DNA from: Curvibacter microcysteis
Lineage (GTDB): Bacteria; Pseudomonadota; Gammaproteobacteria; Burkholderiales; Burkholderiaceae_C
Assembly: GCF_028649455.1 (NCBI RefSeq)
Contig: NZ_JAQSIO010000003.1
Location: forward strand, 1 to 64,000
Direction: 5' to 3'
Length of the DNA stretch: 64,000 bases
In this document: positions 1 through 9,062 of the stretch, piece after piece
Numbering within the stretch: the stretch's first letter is position 1
How the letters are laid out: the number at the start of each line of letters is the position of its first letter
The notes under the pieces: model-generated
Database searches by the model: none
Told to the model about the DNA's origin: nothing
What the model saw: the letters and a program-made list of their open reading frames with translations, nothing else
Program-made: the position numbers and the translations under genes

Positions 1-969
1 CGCGGTGTCGGCATTGGTCTTGACGGTGCTGGTCAACTCCTCCATCGAGGCGGCCGTCTCTTCGAGGTTGCTGGCTTGGGACTCGGTGCGCTGGCTCAGG
101 TCGGCGTTGCCGGTGGCGATTTCAGCCGAGCCCGTGGCGATGCTGTCGCTGCTGTGGCGAACCTGGCTGACCACGTCGACCAGGCGGTCGTTCATGTGCT
201 GCAGGGCTTGCAGCAGCACCGCCGGCTCGTCAGTGCCTTCGGTGTGGATGGTGGAGGTCAGGTCGCCTGCCGCCACGGTCTCGGCCACCTGCATGGCTTC
301 GTTCAGCGGCGCTGTGATCGAGCGGGTGAGGGCCATGGACAACAGCACGCCCAGAACGAGGGCAATGGCAATCAAGACCAGGGTCAGCTGCACCGCTTGA
401 ACGTAGTCGCGGTTGGCCTGTTCATTGGCCAGGGCTGCGCCTTGGTCGTTGAGGGCGATGTTTTTTTGCAAAGCTTCATCCGTGGCCAGAAATGCTTTGC
501 CAGCGTCAGTGGTCGACAGCTTGCGCGCTTCACGCTCACCCGCGTCACCGCTGGCGGACAGGCTCAAGACTTTTTTATCGATCTCGAGGTAGGCGGCCCA
601 ACGTTCTTTGGCGGTATTCCAGAGCTGCTGCTCTTCAGGGGATGAGATCAGCTTTTCGTAGCGAGCAAAAGTGTCGGGCACGCGGGTGCTCAGGACCCGA
701 TCATGCCGTTCTTGCTGTGTTTTTTTGAGCTCTGGTGTGTCTTCGAGGATGTGTCGCAGTGTGACTCGCCGCACTTCATTGATGGCGGTGCGAACCTCAC
801 CCAAGGCTTTGATGCTGGGCAACCAGTTGGTGCCCAGTTCGTTGGCATTGGCATTCACCCGCCGAATTTCATAGAGACCCACACCTCCGATCAGGCTCAG
901 CAGCAGCAGGATCAGGCCAAAGCCCAAGCCCAGTCGGGCGCCAATCTTGAAGTTTCGAAGGAATTGCAT
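1..969 (-). CDS. Methyl-accepting chemotaxis protein, C-terminus cut by window edge
   Basis: This is an inner-membrane chemoreceptor that passes ligand signals to CheA/CheW. The frame is open from the ATG at 969 to the window edge (323 codons), so the distal signalling tip is missing. Visible parts in order are: a first transmembrane helix at about residues 10-30, a periplasmic four-helix-type sensor region of about 150 residues, a second transmembrane helix at about 190-213, a HAMP linker, and the start of the cytoplasmic coiled coil with the methylation-helix stretch SQRTESQASNLEETAASMEE. The architecture is the Tar/Tsr type. It differs from the dCache receptor at 35844-37700, although both share the ATGN-DLS-RTE signalling signature. 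The ligand cannot be predicted. The gene has a long, AT-rich upstream region. Confidence 0.93.
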   Translation of the reverse strand, partial: MQFLRNFKIGARLGLGFGLILLLLSLIGGVGLYEIRRVNANANELGTNWLPSIKALGEVRTAINEVRRVTLRHILEDTPELKKTQQERHDRVLSTRVPDTFARYEKLISSPEEQQLWNTAKERWAAYLEIDKKVLSLSASGDAGEREARKLSTTDAGKAFLATDEALQKNIALNDQGAALANEQANRDYVQAVQLTLVLIAIALVLGVLLSMALTRSITAPLNEAMQVAETVAAGDLTSTIHTEGTDEPAVLLQALQHMNDRLVDVVSQVRHSSDSIATGSAEIATGNADLSQRTESQASNLEETAASMEELTSTVKTNADTA

Positions 970-1308
970 GGGGGTGACTCTTTGACGATGGAAATGATTG
1001 AAAAATACTTTTCTCTGGTGTAAATGATATCACAGAATCATTTGCAAGTCACTTAAGGTAATTTGAACAAAAAAACGTATTTTTTTGATCATATTTATGA
1101 AAATCATGCAAGAAATTTTTCCGTGCCACCATGGGTGTACACCCTAGGTGTGAAAAATGATATTTTTTAGGCTGCTCGTCTGAGTCATGGCCAGGGCTCT
1201 AAAGCCTTGTCGGGTGCCGACAGGGGGGCGACGCGACCTCACCCGCGTGGGCCTGCGCCAGCATGGGCGCAGGCCGCCTCGCGTTGGGTGGCGTGACGGG
1301 CCGTTGGC
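970..1308. other. Intergenic region with AT-rich leader and two inverted repeats
   Basis: No convincing gene lies here. Bases 1020-1170 are clearly AT-rich compared with the rest of the window and form the upstream region of the minus-strand chemoreceptor. A perfect 12-bp palindrome GGGTGTACACCC lies at 1133-1144, about 165 bp upstream of the receptor start, and may be an operator. A second perfect inverted repeat has arms at 1250-1259 and 1266-1275 (GGCCTGCGCC and its complement, 6-nt loop). It sits just beyond the stop of the esterase gene and may act as its transcript end, but no T-run follows it. Confidence 0.5.
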
Positions 1309-2235
1309 TTACTTGACCGCCCGACACTGGCGGTCGACGTATTGCAGGGCGTCGGGCAGGGCGTCGCGGAAGACCAGCCATTCATGGTCACCATCGATCA
1401 CCCGCAATTCCACCTGCTTGGGCTGGATCTGGTACAGGCGCCAGTACAGGTTGGCGGACATGGGGGCGATGCCCAGGTAGTCGTGGTCGCCCGACACGAT
1501 CCACATCGGCACCCGGTGGGGGTTGGCGCGGTAGCTGTCCAGGGCCGCAGGGTAGTTGAGGGCCTTCCAGGTCTCGGCATCGAACTGACCATTGCGGGTG
1601 AACTGAGGCGTGCGTCGCGCCGCTGAGGTCTCGGGGGGCAGGGGGTCGTAGATGGCGGGGCTGATGACAGCCGCGCTGCAGAACTTGTCGGGGTAGCGCA
1701 GCGACAGGTTCAGCGCCCCATAGCCGCCCATGGAGAGGCCCCCAATGGCGCGCCCGCTGCGCTCTTTTTGCACGCGGTAGCGCGCTTCAATGTAGGGCAG
1801 CAAGTCGTTCATGATGGCCGTGCCCGCCTTTTCGGCTGCCCCGTCCGCCCACCAGGACGCCGGCCCAGCGGTGGGCATGACCACCACCGAGGGGCGCATC
1901 AGGCCACGCTTGATCAGGCCGTCCAGGGTCTCCACGGCCCCGCCTTTGGTGCGCCATTCGTTTTCATCGCCACCTGCGCCGTGCAGCAGGTAGACCACCG
2001 GGTAACGGCTGTCGCCCGTTTTGTAGGCGTCGGGCAGGTAAACCGTGAATTTGACCGGCCGACCCAGAGCGGTCGATGGGGCCTCGTCGGCCAGCACCTC
2101 GCCAGCCTGGGTGCTGGGCGCCAGGGCGCTCAAGCAGGCCAGCAAGGCGAGCGCGCTGAGCCCGTGCTGGAGGCGGGAGCGTTGCGCCGAGGGCGCTGCA
2201 TGCTGTTTGGGGGATGCGGAAATAGCAAAAACCAT
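1309..2235 (-). CDS. Secreted esterase of the esterase D / PF00756 family
   Basis: This is a predicted periplasmic or secreted alpha/beta hydrolase of 308 residues. A hydrophobic N-terminal segment ending near residue 44 (ALAPSTQAGE) looks like a signal peptide. The mature part carries the family features YLLHGAGGDENEW (oxyanion-hole region) and IGGLSMGGYGA with the nucleophile Ser at about residue 168. A late GDHEW supplies the probable catalytic His. Relatives include S-formylglutathione hydrolase, tributyrin esterases and feruloyl-type esterases; the exported form argues against a formaldehyde-detoxification role. An AAGGAG-type ribosome binding site precedes the ATG. The substrate is unknown. 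Confidence 0.88.
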   Translation of the reverse strand: MVFAISASPKQHAAPSAQRSRLQHGLSALALLACLSALAPSTQAGEVLADEAPSTALGRPVKFTVYLPDAYKTGDSRYPVVYLLHGAGGDENEWRTKGGAVETLDGLIKRGLMRPSVVVMPTAGPASWWADGAAEKAGTAIMNDLLPYIEARYRVQKERSGRAIGGLSMGGYGALNLSLRYPDKFCSAAVISPAIYDPLPPETSAARRTPQFTRNGQFDAETWKALNYPAALDSYRANPHRVPMWIVSGDHDYLGIAPMSANLYWRLYQIQPKQVELRVIDGDHEWLVFRDALPDALQYVDRQCRAVK

Positions 2236-2425
2236 GGGTGTCTCCTTGTGCTGGGGTCAGGCACTCCAACGCCAGCGGTTGGCGTGGTGCCTGGGCCATT
2301 CTGCGGTGGTCTCGGCCGTTATGCACCGCTCGTCGGAGACACCTCCCGCCCCGTGCCGGGCCATTTGGGGGCTGTGGCGAAGTCTTTGTCGCTGCTGCGT
2401 CGTTGCCAGCGGCCACAATCGGGGT

Positions 2426-3601
2426 ATGACTGACATTTCAAGCGTTTCCTGGACCGACGCCTCCGGCCAGCCCCAGCTCGCGCGCTGGCGTTCCGAGGCC
2501 GGCGTGCCGGCCCCCACCAAATGGACTCTGGCCGACGACACCCTGAACGCCAACACGGCCTACCGCCTGGTTTGCGAGGGCACAGCCCTGATCTGGCAGG
2601 GTGACTTCCAGAACGCACGCCAACTGTTGCAAGCGCTGGCGCGCCGGGTGGACCGCAAGCCGCGCAAGCTCAAGGCCCCGGCCACCCAATTGGCCGAGGC
2701 GTTTCACCAGCACCGCCAGGGCCAGGCCCAGCGGGCCCGCTTGCTGGGCATGTTGCTGGTGCCCGTGGCGGCAGACCGCAGCGTGCCCTTGCGCCGCGCG
2801 CCCGATGTGCGTCAAGCCTTGGCCGAGGTCTGGGGCCCGGCCGATGCCCAACCTTCCCTGGTGACCCTGCGTGAACTGCAAGGCCTGGTGGGCGCTCACG
2901 AGTGGCGTAAAAAAGGGGTGGAGATCCCTGCGCTGGGCAAGGGGCCGAACAACCGCATCCACCCGCATTACGGTGTGTTTTCGCCGGTGCGCGGTGAGTA
3001 CGTCGATCTGGTGCGCCAGGCGCCCTGGCCGGCCGCGATGGCGGGCGACGCCGTGGCTTTTGACATTGGGGTGGGGACTGGCGTGCTGTCGGCCTTGCTG
3101 GCGCGGCGCGGTGCCCGCCAGGTGTTGGCCACCGACCAGGACCCCCGTGCCCTGGCCTGTGCCGAGGCCAATCTGCGCCAACTGGGTGTGGCCAACGCGG
3201 TGCGTTTGTTGCAGCAGGATCTGTTCCCCGGGGGCCAGGCCGCCTTGGTGCTGTGCAACCCACCTTGGCTGCCGGCCCGCCCCAGTTCACCCATTGAGCA
3301 TGCCGTCTACGACCCGGACAGCCGCATGCTGCGCGGGTTTCTGGCGGGCCTGGCCTCGCATCTGATGGCGCAGGGTGAGGGCTGGCTGATCTTGTCTGAC
3401 CTGGCCGAGCATTTGGGGTTGCGCACGCGTGAGCAACTCATGGGCTGGATTCAAGAGGCTGGGTTGCAGGTGCTGGGCCGCCTGGATGCACGTCCCCAGC
3501 ACCCCAAGGCCAGCGATGCCAACGACCCGCTGCACCGCGCGCGGGCCGCGGAAGTCACCTCGCTGTGGCGCCTGGGGCATGCGTCCCCGTCGGGCGTTTG
3601 A
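2426..3601 (+). CDS. Class I SAM-dependent methyltransferase, PrmC/HemK-like
   Basis: The protein has 391 residues. A Rossmann methyltransferase domain fills the C-terminal half: the SAM-binding motif DIGVGTGVLSALLARRG lies at about 212-228, an acidic strand end ATDQD follows, and the NPPW substrate motif lies at about 278. NPPY/W is typical of enzymes that methylate a planar amide or amino nitrogen, such as PrmB/PrmC and some nucleic-acid methylases. The N-terminal 200 residues are not recognised. The frame stays open upstream, but codon content there is poor and overlaps the divergent esterase promoter, so the ATG at 2426 was chosen. The substrate is unknown; annotation as a release-factor or ribosomal-protein methylase would be guesswork. 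Confidence 0.85.
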   Translation: MTDISSVSWTDASGQPQLARWRSEAGVPAPTKWTLADDTLNANTAYRLVCEGTALIWQGDFQNARQLLQALARRVDRKPRKLKAPATQLAEAFHQHRQGQAQRARLLGMLLVPVAADRSVPLRRAPDVRQALAEVWGPADAQPSLVTLRELQGLVGAHEWRKKGVEIPALGKGPNNRIHPHYGVFSPVRGEYVDLVRQAPWPAAMAGDAVAFDIGVGTGVLSALLARRGARQVLATDQDPRALACAEANLRQLGVANAVRLLQQDLFPGGQAALVLCNPPWLPARPSSPIEHAVYDPDSRMLRGFLAGLASHLMAQGEGWLILSDLAEHLGLRTREQLMGWIQEAGLQVLGRLDARPQHPKASDANDPLHRARAAEVTSLWRLGHASPSGV

Positions 3602-3708
3602 TTCGTTCGGTGGCCCCAAACGGGGGGCACCGGCGCGCCGCCATGAAGGTTTGGCCGGGTTTGTCCCGGGCTGCAGTGGGGGCGTCAGGCGCTACGATCC
3701 CGTTTTTA

Positions 3709-3722
3709 TGAAACTGGTTTCA
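3709..3722. promoter_or_regulatory. PtxS-type operator upstream of the regulator gene
   Basis: The 14-bp palindrome TGAAACTGGTTTCA matches the PtxS operator core (TGAAACCGGTTTCA) at 13 of 14 positions. It lies 38 bp before the TTG start of the LacI-family gene, which fits autoregulation. A weaker copy, TGAGACTGGTTTTG, lies at 3744-3757 directly before the start codon. Two further copies are at 4961-4996. Confidence 0.8.
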
Positions 3723-3759
3723 GCGCCAAGCGGCTTGGCGTGTTGAGACTGGTTTTGAC

Positions 3760-4899
3760 TTGACCCGAATAGCCCTTCCTGTGCCAGCCTCCTCCGCTCC
3801 CAAACCGACCACTGCAGCCCCCGCTGTGCCCAGCCCGGGGCGTGCCACCATCGCCGACGTGGCGCGTGAGGCCGGCGTGTCCAAGGCCACGGTCTCTCGA
3901 TTCCTGAATCACCGCGACACCTTGCTGTCGCCCGACATCGCGGCCCGGGTGGAGCGTGCCGTCAGTGCCCTGGGCTATTCGCCGAGCCCGATGGCGCAGG
4001 CGCTCAAGCGCGGGCGCAGCCGCTTGATCGGCCTGGTGGTGGCCGATGTCACCAACCCCTATTCGGTGGCGGTGCTGCGCGGTGCCGAGCAGGCCTGCCA
4101 GGAGGCCGGCTACCTGGTGATGCTGTTCAACCTGGGCAATGACAGCGGACGCGAGCGCGAAGCCATGGCGGCGCTGGCCTCGTATCAGGTGGAGGGCTTC
4201 ATCCTCAACACCCTGGGGCGTGACCCCGACGCGGCCACCGAGGCCACGCGCCAGGGCCGGCCCGTGGTGTTGGTGGACCGGCGCCACAGCGGCATGCAGG
4301 CTGACTTTGTCTCGCTGGACAACGCCCAGTCGGTGCAGATGGCCCTGGCCCATTTGCAGGCTCAAGGTTGGCGAGAACTGCTTTATGTGACCGAGCCGGT
4401 GCGCGGCGTCAGTTCACGCGCCGAGCGCGAAGCCGCCTTCCGCGAAGCCTGCCACCAGTCGCAACAGGGCGGGGTGGGGCCTGCACTGGCAGGGCAGACC
4501 TTTGAAAGCCACGAAGCCCTGCCTGAGGCCCCCGAGGCCCCGATGCAGGCCCTGATGTCCGCTCTGCAGGCCCTGCGTGAACGGGCCGGTGCGCGGCCAG
4601 CCGCGGTGCTGTCCAGCAACTCGGTGGTGACCCTGCGCCTGAGCGCGGCCATGGCCCGCCTGGGCTGGCAGTGGGGGCGCGAGCTGGGCTTGGTTGGTTT
4701 TGATGACACCGACTGGGCGCCCCATGTGGGGCCGGGCATCAGCACCATCGCCCAACCCACCCACGATCTGGGCCGCCTGGCCGCCAGCTGCCTGCTGGAG
4801 CGTCTGCGCGGCCTGACCTTGGCGCCGCGCCAGATCCTGCTGCCCGGCACCTTGCTGGCCCGTGGCTCGTCCCAAGCGCTGAACCCTGAGCGCCTCTGA
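3760..4899 (+). CDS. ptxS: LacI-family repressor, PtxS-like
   Basis: This is a 379-residue LacI/GalR regulator. The helix-turn-helix (ATIADVAREAGVSKATVSRF) spans about residues 29-48, and the hinge and periplasmic-binding-protein-like effector domain follow (LIGLVVADVTNPY, about 87-99). PtxS represses 2-ketogluconate genes and is released by 2-ketogluconate; that role is inferred from the operator sequence and from the kgu-like genes downstream, not from the protein alone. The start appears to be TTG at 3760, without a clear ribosome binding site; GTG codons at 3781 and 3826 are alternatives that would still keep the helix-turn-helix. The N-terminal Ala/Pro extension of about 27 residues is longer than usual for the family. 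Confidence 0.88.
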   Translation: MTRIALPVPASSAPKPTTAAPAVPSPGRATIADVAREAGVSKATVSRFLNHRDTLLSPDIAARVERAVSALGYSPSPMAQALKRGRSRLIGLVVADVTNPYSVAVLRGAEQACQEAGYLVMLFNLGNDSGREREAMAALASYQVEGFILNTLGRDPDAATEATRQGRPVVLVDRRHSGMQADFVSLDNAQSVQMALAHLQAQGWRELLYVTEPVRGVSSRAEREAAFREACHQSQQGGVGPALAGQTFESHEALPEAPEAPMQALMSALQALRERAGARPAAVLSSNSVVTLRLSAAMARLGWQWGRELGLVGFDDTDWAPHVGPGISTIAQPTHDLGRLAASCLLERLRGLTLAPRQILLPGTLLARGSSQALNPERL

Positions 4900-4960
4900 A
4901 CCCTGGCGTGCGCAAGCGCTGCGTTCAGACAGCGCCTCAGGGTTTCTTCTGATTTCAAAC

Positions 4961-4996
4961 TGAAACCGGTTTCTTAAACTTGTGAAATCGGTTTCA
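4961..4996. promoter_or_regulatory. Tandem PtxS-type operators controlling the transporter/kgu operon
   Basis: Two palindromes lie between the regulator and the first transporter gene: TGAAACCGGTTTCT at 4961-4974 (perfect over its inner 12 bp) and TGAAATCGGTTTCA at 4983-4996. Their centres are 22 bp apart, two helical turns, so two repressor dimers could bind the same DNA face. Both lie about 90-125 bp upstream of the permease start. No clear -35/-10 pair could be assigned. Confidence 0.82.
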
Positions 4997-5085
4997 GTCG
5001 GCTGCATCCAGCCGGCCAAACCAGGGCTCAACCGGGCCAGCCGCGCGCACTTGAAGCGCGTCGGCCGGCCTCAGTGGAAATCAAC

Positions 5086-5757
5086 GTGAACTACAGCTTT
5101 CAATTTGAAGATGTGCTGGCCGCCTGGCCGCTGCTGCTCAAGGGCACCTGGATCACGGTGCAGCTGTCGCTGCTGGCCACCGTGCTGGGCCTGGCCGTGG
5201 CCATCCTCGGCGCCTGGGGCAAGACGGCTGGGCCACGCCCGCTGCGCTGGCTGATCCAGGTCTACATCGAGCTGATCCGCAACACGCCCTTCCTGGTGCA
5301 GCTGTTCTTTTTCTTTTTTGCTTTGCCGGCCATTGGCTTGCGTTGGAGCGCCTACACCGCGGCGCTGACTGCCATGGTGATCAACCTGGGCGCTTACGCC
5401 ACCGAGATCATCCGCGCGGGGATTGAGGCCATCCCCAAGGGGCAGATCGAAGCCGGGCTGGCGCTCAACCTGAAGCGCTGGGAGATCTTCCGCTTCATCA
5501 TCCTCAAGCCGGCGATCAAGGCCATTTACCCGGCACTGACCAGCCAGTTCATCTTGCTGATGCTGAGCTCGGCGGTGGTGTCGGTGATCTCGGCTGACGA
5601 CCTGACCTCGGTCGCGGCCAACCTGCAGTCGCAGACCTTCCGCAGCTTTGAGATCTACATCGTCCTGGCCTTGATCTACCTGGGCCTGTCGATGCTGTTC
5701 TCGGCCTTGTTCAAGCTGATTTACCAGTGGGGACTGAACTACCCCGACCGGCGCTGA
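5086..5757 (+). CDS. ABC transporter permease, polar amino acid (HisM/GlnP) class
   Basis: This is an inner-membrane permease of about 223 residues with five or six hydrophobic helices. It carries the class signatures ELIRNTPFLVQLFF (about residues 62-75) and the EAA loop GAYATEIIRAGIEAIPKGQ, which contacts the ATPase. The GTG at 5086 is preferred because GGAAA lies just before it and relatives begin with NYSFQF; a GTG at 5074 would add four residues. It is the first gene downstream of the paired PtxS-type operators and is followed by a second permease, a binding protein and an ATPase. By family it would move amino acids, but the context suggests a sugar acid such as 2-ketogluconate. Confidence 0.92.
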   Translation: MNYSFQFEDVLAAWPLLLKGTWITVQLSLLATVLGLAVAILGAWGKTAGPRPLRWLIQVYIELIRNTPFLVQLFFFFFALPAIGLRWSAYTAALTAMVINLGAYATEIIRAGIEAIPKGQIEAGLALNLKRWEIFRFIILKPAIKAIYPALTSQFILLMLSSAVVSVISADDLTSVAANLQSQTFRSFEIYIVLALIYLGLSMLFSALFKLIYQWGLNYPDRR

Positions 5758-5813
5758 GCCGCTTCACCCAGCCCGGCCCCGCCCCGACCCCCAGGTCATT
5801 GGAGATTTGTCCC

Positions 5814-6467
5814 ATGCGCAGCTTTGGTTTGTCTGAGTTCTTGTTCATTCTGGAAGCGGCCCGCTGGACGCTGGCCCTGTCCCTGCTGGCCTTTGTCGGC
5901 GGGGCCTTGGTCGGCCTGGCCGTGGCCTTGGCGCGCACGTCGGAGTCGCGTTGGGCGCAGTGGGCGGCCGGCCTGTTCATTCAGGTCTTCCAGGGCACGC
6001 CCTTGCTGCTGCAACTGTTCCTGATCTTCTTTGGCGCTCCGGTTCTGGGCCTGGACATCAACCCTTGGGTGGCCGCGGGCCTGGCGCTGATCTTGAACAG
6101 CGGTGCTTTCCTGGGTGAAATTTGGCGCGGCTGCATCCAGGCGGTGCCGCGCGGCCAAAGCGAGGCGGCGCATGCCCTGGGCCTGTCGTACCTGAGCCGC
6201 ATGCGCGATGTGGTGTTGCCCCAGGCCTGGCGCATCGCCGTGCCGCCCACCGTGGGCTATGGCGTGCAGATCATCAAGGGCACCTCGCTGGCCGCCATCA
6301 TTGGCTTCACCGAGATCACGCGCGCCGGCCAGATCATCAACAACGCCACCTTCCAGCCTTTGTTGGTCTTCAGCGCCGTGGCCGCCATCTACTTTGCCCT
6401 GTGCTGGCCCCTGTCCCTGCTGGCCGCGCGCATGGAGCGGCGCCAGGCGGCGGCCCAAGCGCGTTGA
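5814..6467 (+). CDS. ABC transporter permease, polar amino acid class (second subunit)
   Basis: This 217-residue membrane permease pairs with the product of the preceding gene as a heterodimer. It shows the same class motifs: FQGTPLLLQLFLIFFGAPVL near residue 57 and the EAA loop with SGAFLGEIWRGCIQAVPRGQ. The ATG at 5814 follows a good GGAG ribosome binding site. The frame is open back to 5727, but that part overlaps the end of the upstream gene and lacks the hydrophobic start. Specificity is not evident from the permease. Confidence 0.92.
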   Translation: MRSFGLSEFLFILEAARWTLALSLLAFVGGALVGLAVALARTSESRWAQWAAGLFIQVFQGTPLLLQLFLIFFGAPVLGLDINPWVAAGLALILNSGAFLGEIWRGCIQAVPRGQSEAAHALGLSYLSRMRDVVLPQAWRIAVPPTVGYGVQIIKGTSLAAIIGFTEITRAGQIINNATFQPLLVFSAVAAIYFALCWPLSLLAARMERRQAAAQAR

Positions 6468-6534
6468 GGCCGCTGTTGAACCTCTTTCTCTTTGCTTTCC
6501 CTTCCTTTGACTTTCATTCCACCAGGAGACTGCC

Positions 6535-7353
6535 ATGACCCGTTCTGTGACCCCCCTCTCGCACGGCCTGAGCCGCCGCACCCTGAGCGCGACCTTGGTC
6601 GCTTCGGCCCTGGGCGCCTTCTTGCCCAGCCTGGGCACTGCCCAAACCCTGGAGGAGCTGAAGAAGAAGGGTGAGATCACCATTGGCTTGCTGGTCGATT
6701 TCCCGCCCTATGGCACGACCAACGCGCAAAACCAGCCCGACGGCTACGACGCCGACGTGGCCAAGCTGCTGGGCAAGGACTTGGGCCTGAAGGTCAACCT
6801 GGTGCCGGTGACCGGCCCCAACCGCATTCCTTTCCTGCTCACCAACAAGCTCGATCTGTTGGTGGCCTCGCTGGCCATCACGCCCGAGCGCGCCAAGCAG
6901 GTGCAGTTCTCGACGCCTTACGCGGCGGCGACCATCGTCTTGTTTGGCGCGGCCAAGTCGGCGATCAAGAGCGCTGCGGATCTCAAGGGCCTGCGTGTGG
7001 GCGTGGCCCGCGCCAGCACCCAGGACGTGGCGGTGACCAAGGCCGCGCCCGAGGGCACGGAAATCCGCCGCTTTGACGACGACGCATCGGCCATGCAAGC
7101 CCTGTTGTCAGGCCAGGTGGATGCGATTGGTTGCTCGGTCACTGTGGCCGCCCAAATCAACAAGCGCGCACCAGCAGGCGCCTTTGACGTCAAGTTCAAC
7201 CTGCTGCAGCAAGCCATGGGCATGGCCATGCGACCCAACCAGGCCGAGCTGCTCAAGGTGGTCAACGACTTCGTGGCGCGCAACACCGCCAATGGCGAGC
7301 TCAACAAGCTCTACCGCAAGTGGCTGGAAACCGACCTGCCCAAGCTGTCCTGA
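6535..7353 (+). CDS. Periplasmic substrate-binding protein of the ABC transporter
   Basis: This 272-residue family-3 solute-binding protein (SBP_bac_3) captures the transporter's substrate in the periplasm. The N-terminus contains [15 protein letters not shown] followed by a GTAQT cleavage region, which resembles a twin-arginine signal although the downstream hydrophobic stretch would also suit Sec. The mature part shows [15 protein letters not shown] and the domain-hinge [15 protein letters not shown] typical of amino acid binding proteins. It sits between the permeases and the ATPase in the PtxS-controlled operon. If the operon imports 2-ketogluconate, this protein sets the specificity and is the most informative one to test. 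Confidence 0.92.
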   Translation: MTRSVTPLSHGLSRRTLSATLVASALGAFLPSLGTAQTLEELKKKGEITIGLLVDFPPYGTTNAQNQPDGYDADVAKLLGKDLGLKVNLVPVTGPNRIPFLLTNKLDLLVASLAITPERAKQVQFSTPYAAATIVLFGAAKSAIKSAADLKGLRVGVARASTQDVAVTKAAPEGTEIRRFDDDASAMQALLSGQVDAIGCSVTVAAQINKRAPAGAFDVKFNLLQQAMGMAMRPNQAELLKVVNDFVARNTANGELNKLYRKWLETDLPKLS

Positions 7354-7394
7354 GCCCCGCTACCCCTTCCGCCGTTCATCAGCCCTTTGCCGCC

Positions 7395-8180
7395 ATGACC
7401 CACCTTGCCCCTGCCGCGTCCGCCAGTGCCGACCCCATCATCCGCCTCGACAAGGTGTCCAAGTGGTACGGCCAATTCCAGGTGCTGACCGACATCAGCC
7501 TGAGCGTGCAGCCGGGTGAGCGCATCGTGATTTGCGGGCCTTCGGGCTCGGGCAAATCGACCCTCATCCGCTGCATCAACCGGCTGGAGACGGTGCAGCA
7601 GGGGCGCATCGTCGTCGATGGCATCGACCTCACGGCCGGTGGGCGCAACGTGGACGCGGTGCGCCAGGAGGTGGGCATGGTGTTCCAGCAGTTCAACCTG
7701 TTCCCGCACCTGACCATCTTGCAAAACTGCACGCTGGCGCCCATGCGATCGCGTGGCCTGAGCCAGGCCCAGGCCGAAGAGGTGGCCATGAAGTACCTGA
7801 GCCGGGTTCGCATCCCGGACCAGGCGCACAAGTACCCCAGCCAACTGTCCGGCGGCCAGCAGCAGCGCGTGGCGATTGCGCGTGCGCTGTGCATGAACCC
7901 CAAGGTGATGCTGTTTGACGAACCCACTTCGGCACTGGACCCGGAAATGGTCAAAGAGGTGCTGGACACCATGATCGGTTTGGCCGAGGACGGCATGACC
8001 ATGCTGTGCGTGACCCACGAAATGGGTTTTGCGCGCAGCGTGGCCGACCGCGTGATCTTCATGGCGGACGGCCAAGTCATCGAGCAGGCACCGCCCGCGC
8101 AGTTTTTTGGCCAGCCTCAGCACGACAAGACTCGGCAGTTCCTGGGCCAGATCCTGTCGTCCCATCAGGCGGCGGCATGA
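7395..8180 (+). CDS. ABC transporter ATP-binding protein, polar amino acid (GlnQ/HisP) class
   Basis: This 261-residue ATPase powers the transporter. It has a Walker [10 protein letters not shown] (about residues 53-61), Q-loop in [11 protein letters not shown], signature [15 protein letters not shown], Walker [15 protein letters not shown] and H-loop VTHEMGFA. The D-loop and FNLFPH strings are those of the amino acid uptake class. The stop overlaps the ATG of the next gene (ATGA), so transporter and sugar-acid enzymes are translationally coupled. The frame extends 25 codons upstream into the end of the binding protein gene; ATG 7395 is the better start. Confidence 0.94.
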   Translation: MTHLAPAASASADPIIRLDKVSKWYGQFQVLTDISLSVQPGERIVICGPSGSGKSTLIRCINRLETVQQGRIVVDGIDLTAGGRNVDAVRQEVGMVFQQFNLFPHLTILQNCTLAPMRSRGLSQAQAEEVAMKYLSRVRIPDQAHKYPSQLSGGQQQRVAIARALCMNPKVMLFDEPTSALDPEMVKEVLDTMIGLAEDGMTMLCVTHEMGFARSVADRVIFMADGQVIEQAPPAQFFGQPQHDKTRQFLGQILSSHQAAA

Positions 8181-8986
8181 GCGGTGTCGCCCAAGAAGGC
8201 TTTTCGGCGCTGATTTCCCTCACGGCCTTTGGGGCCAGCGAAGTGCAGCGCCTGGGGCAATTGCATTTCACCGAACTGGCCCATGCGGCTGGCGCCGATG
8301 GGGTTGAGGTTCGGGGTGAACTGCTGCGTGGTGCAGCCTCGGAGCTGCAAGACCTCGCGCAAGCCACCTCCGCGCTGGGCCTGCAGCGGGTTTATTCGAG
8401 TCCGCAAGGCCTTTGGCAAGATGACGGCACCTTGGACCAGGCCGCCTTGGCGGCTGCTTTGCAGGCCGCTCAGACCTTGGATGCACCGCGCCTGAAAATG
8501 TCGATGGGGGGCTTTGGCCCGGCCTCGGTCCCCAGCTTGGCGCGCTTGCGTGCGTGCCTGGCGGATGTTTCTGCCGTCGAGTTGGTGATCGAGAACGACC
8601 AGACCCCGAGCGCGGGCACTTTGGGCGCCATGCAGTCTTTTTCGGCCGCCTGTGCCCAGGCAGGCCACCCCTTGGGCCTGACCTTCGACATGGGCAATTG
8701 GCATTGGACCGGCGAATGCCCCTTGCAGGCCGCGCAGGCCTTGGCGCCTCAGGTGAGCTATGTGCATTGCAAGGGCGTGCTGCGCCAGCCCCAACGCTGG
8801 GTGGCCGTGCCCCTGGCGCAGTCCCAAGCGCCTTGGCGCGCCGTCTTGCGGGCCCTGCCGGCCCAGGTGCCCTGGGCCATTGAGTACCCTTTGCAGGGTG
8901 AGGACTTGTTGGCCGTCACCCGCACTGAATTGGCCTTGCTGCGGGCCGAAGCCCAGCGGGTGCTGGAATGCCGCGCAGTCTTGTGA
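8177..8986 (+). CDS. kguE: KguE-like sugar phosphate isomerase/epimerase (TIM barrel)
   Basis: This protein of 269 residues belongs to the xylose isomerase-like TIM-barrel family (AP endonuclease 2 superfamily). Metal-site-like residues occur in [21 protein letters not shown] and SYVHCKG, with a late IEYPL. In Pseudomonas the kgu operon begins with kguE, a poorly defined epimerase of this family, followed by the kinase and reductase. The same partners are found here, which is the main ground for the symbol. The start overlaps the preceding stop by 4 bp. The reaction has not been shown for this family member and may be isomerisation or lactone handling of 2-ketogluconate derivatives. Confidence 0.78.
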   Translation: MSGVAQEGFSALISLTAFGASEVQRLGQLHFTELAHAAGADGVEVRGELLRGAASELQDLAQATSALGLQRVYSSPQGLWQDDGTLDQAALAAALQAAQTLDAPRLKMSMGGFGPASVPSLARLRACLADVSAVELVIENDQTPSAGTLGAMQSFSAACAQAGHPLGLTFDMGNWHWTGECPLQAAQALAPQVSYVHCKGVLRQPQRWVAVPLAQSQAPWRAVLRALPAQVPWAIEYPLQGEDLLAVTRTELALLRAEAQRVLECRAVL

Positions 8987-9062
8987 CCGCCAGCCATGGT
9001 TCAGGTCGCGCTGTGGCCCGATGGGCCATCGGTCCCATCCTCCTACTGAAGAAAGTGTTGTC

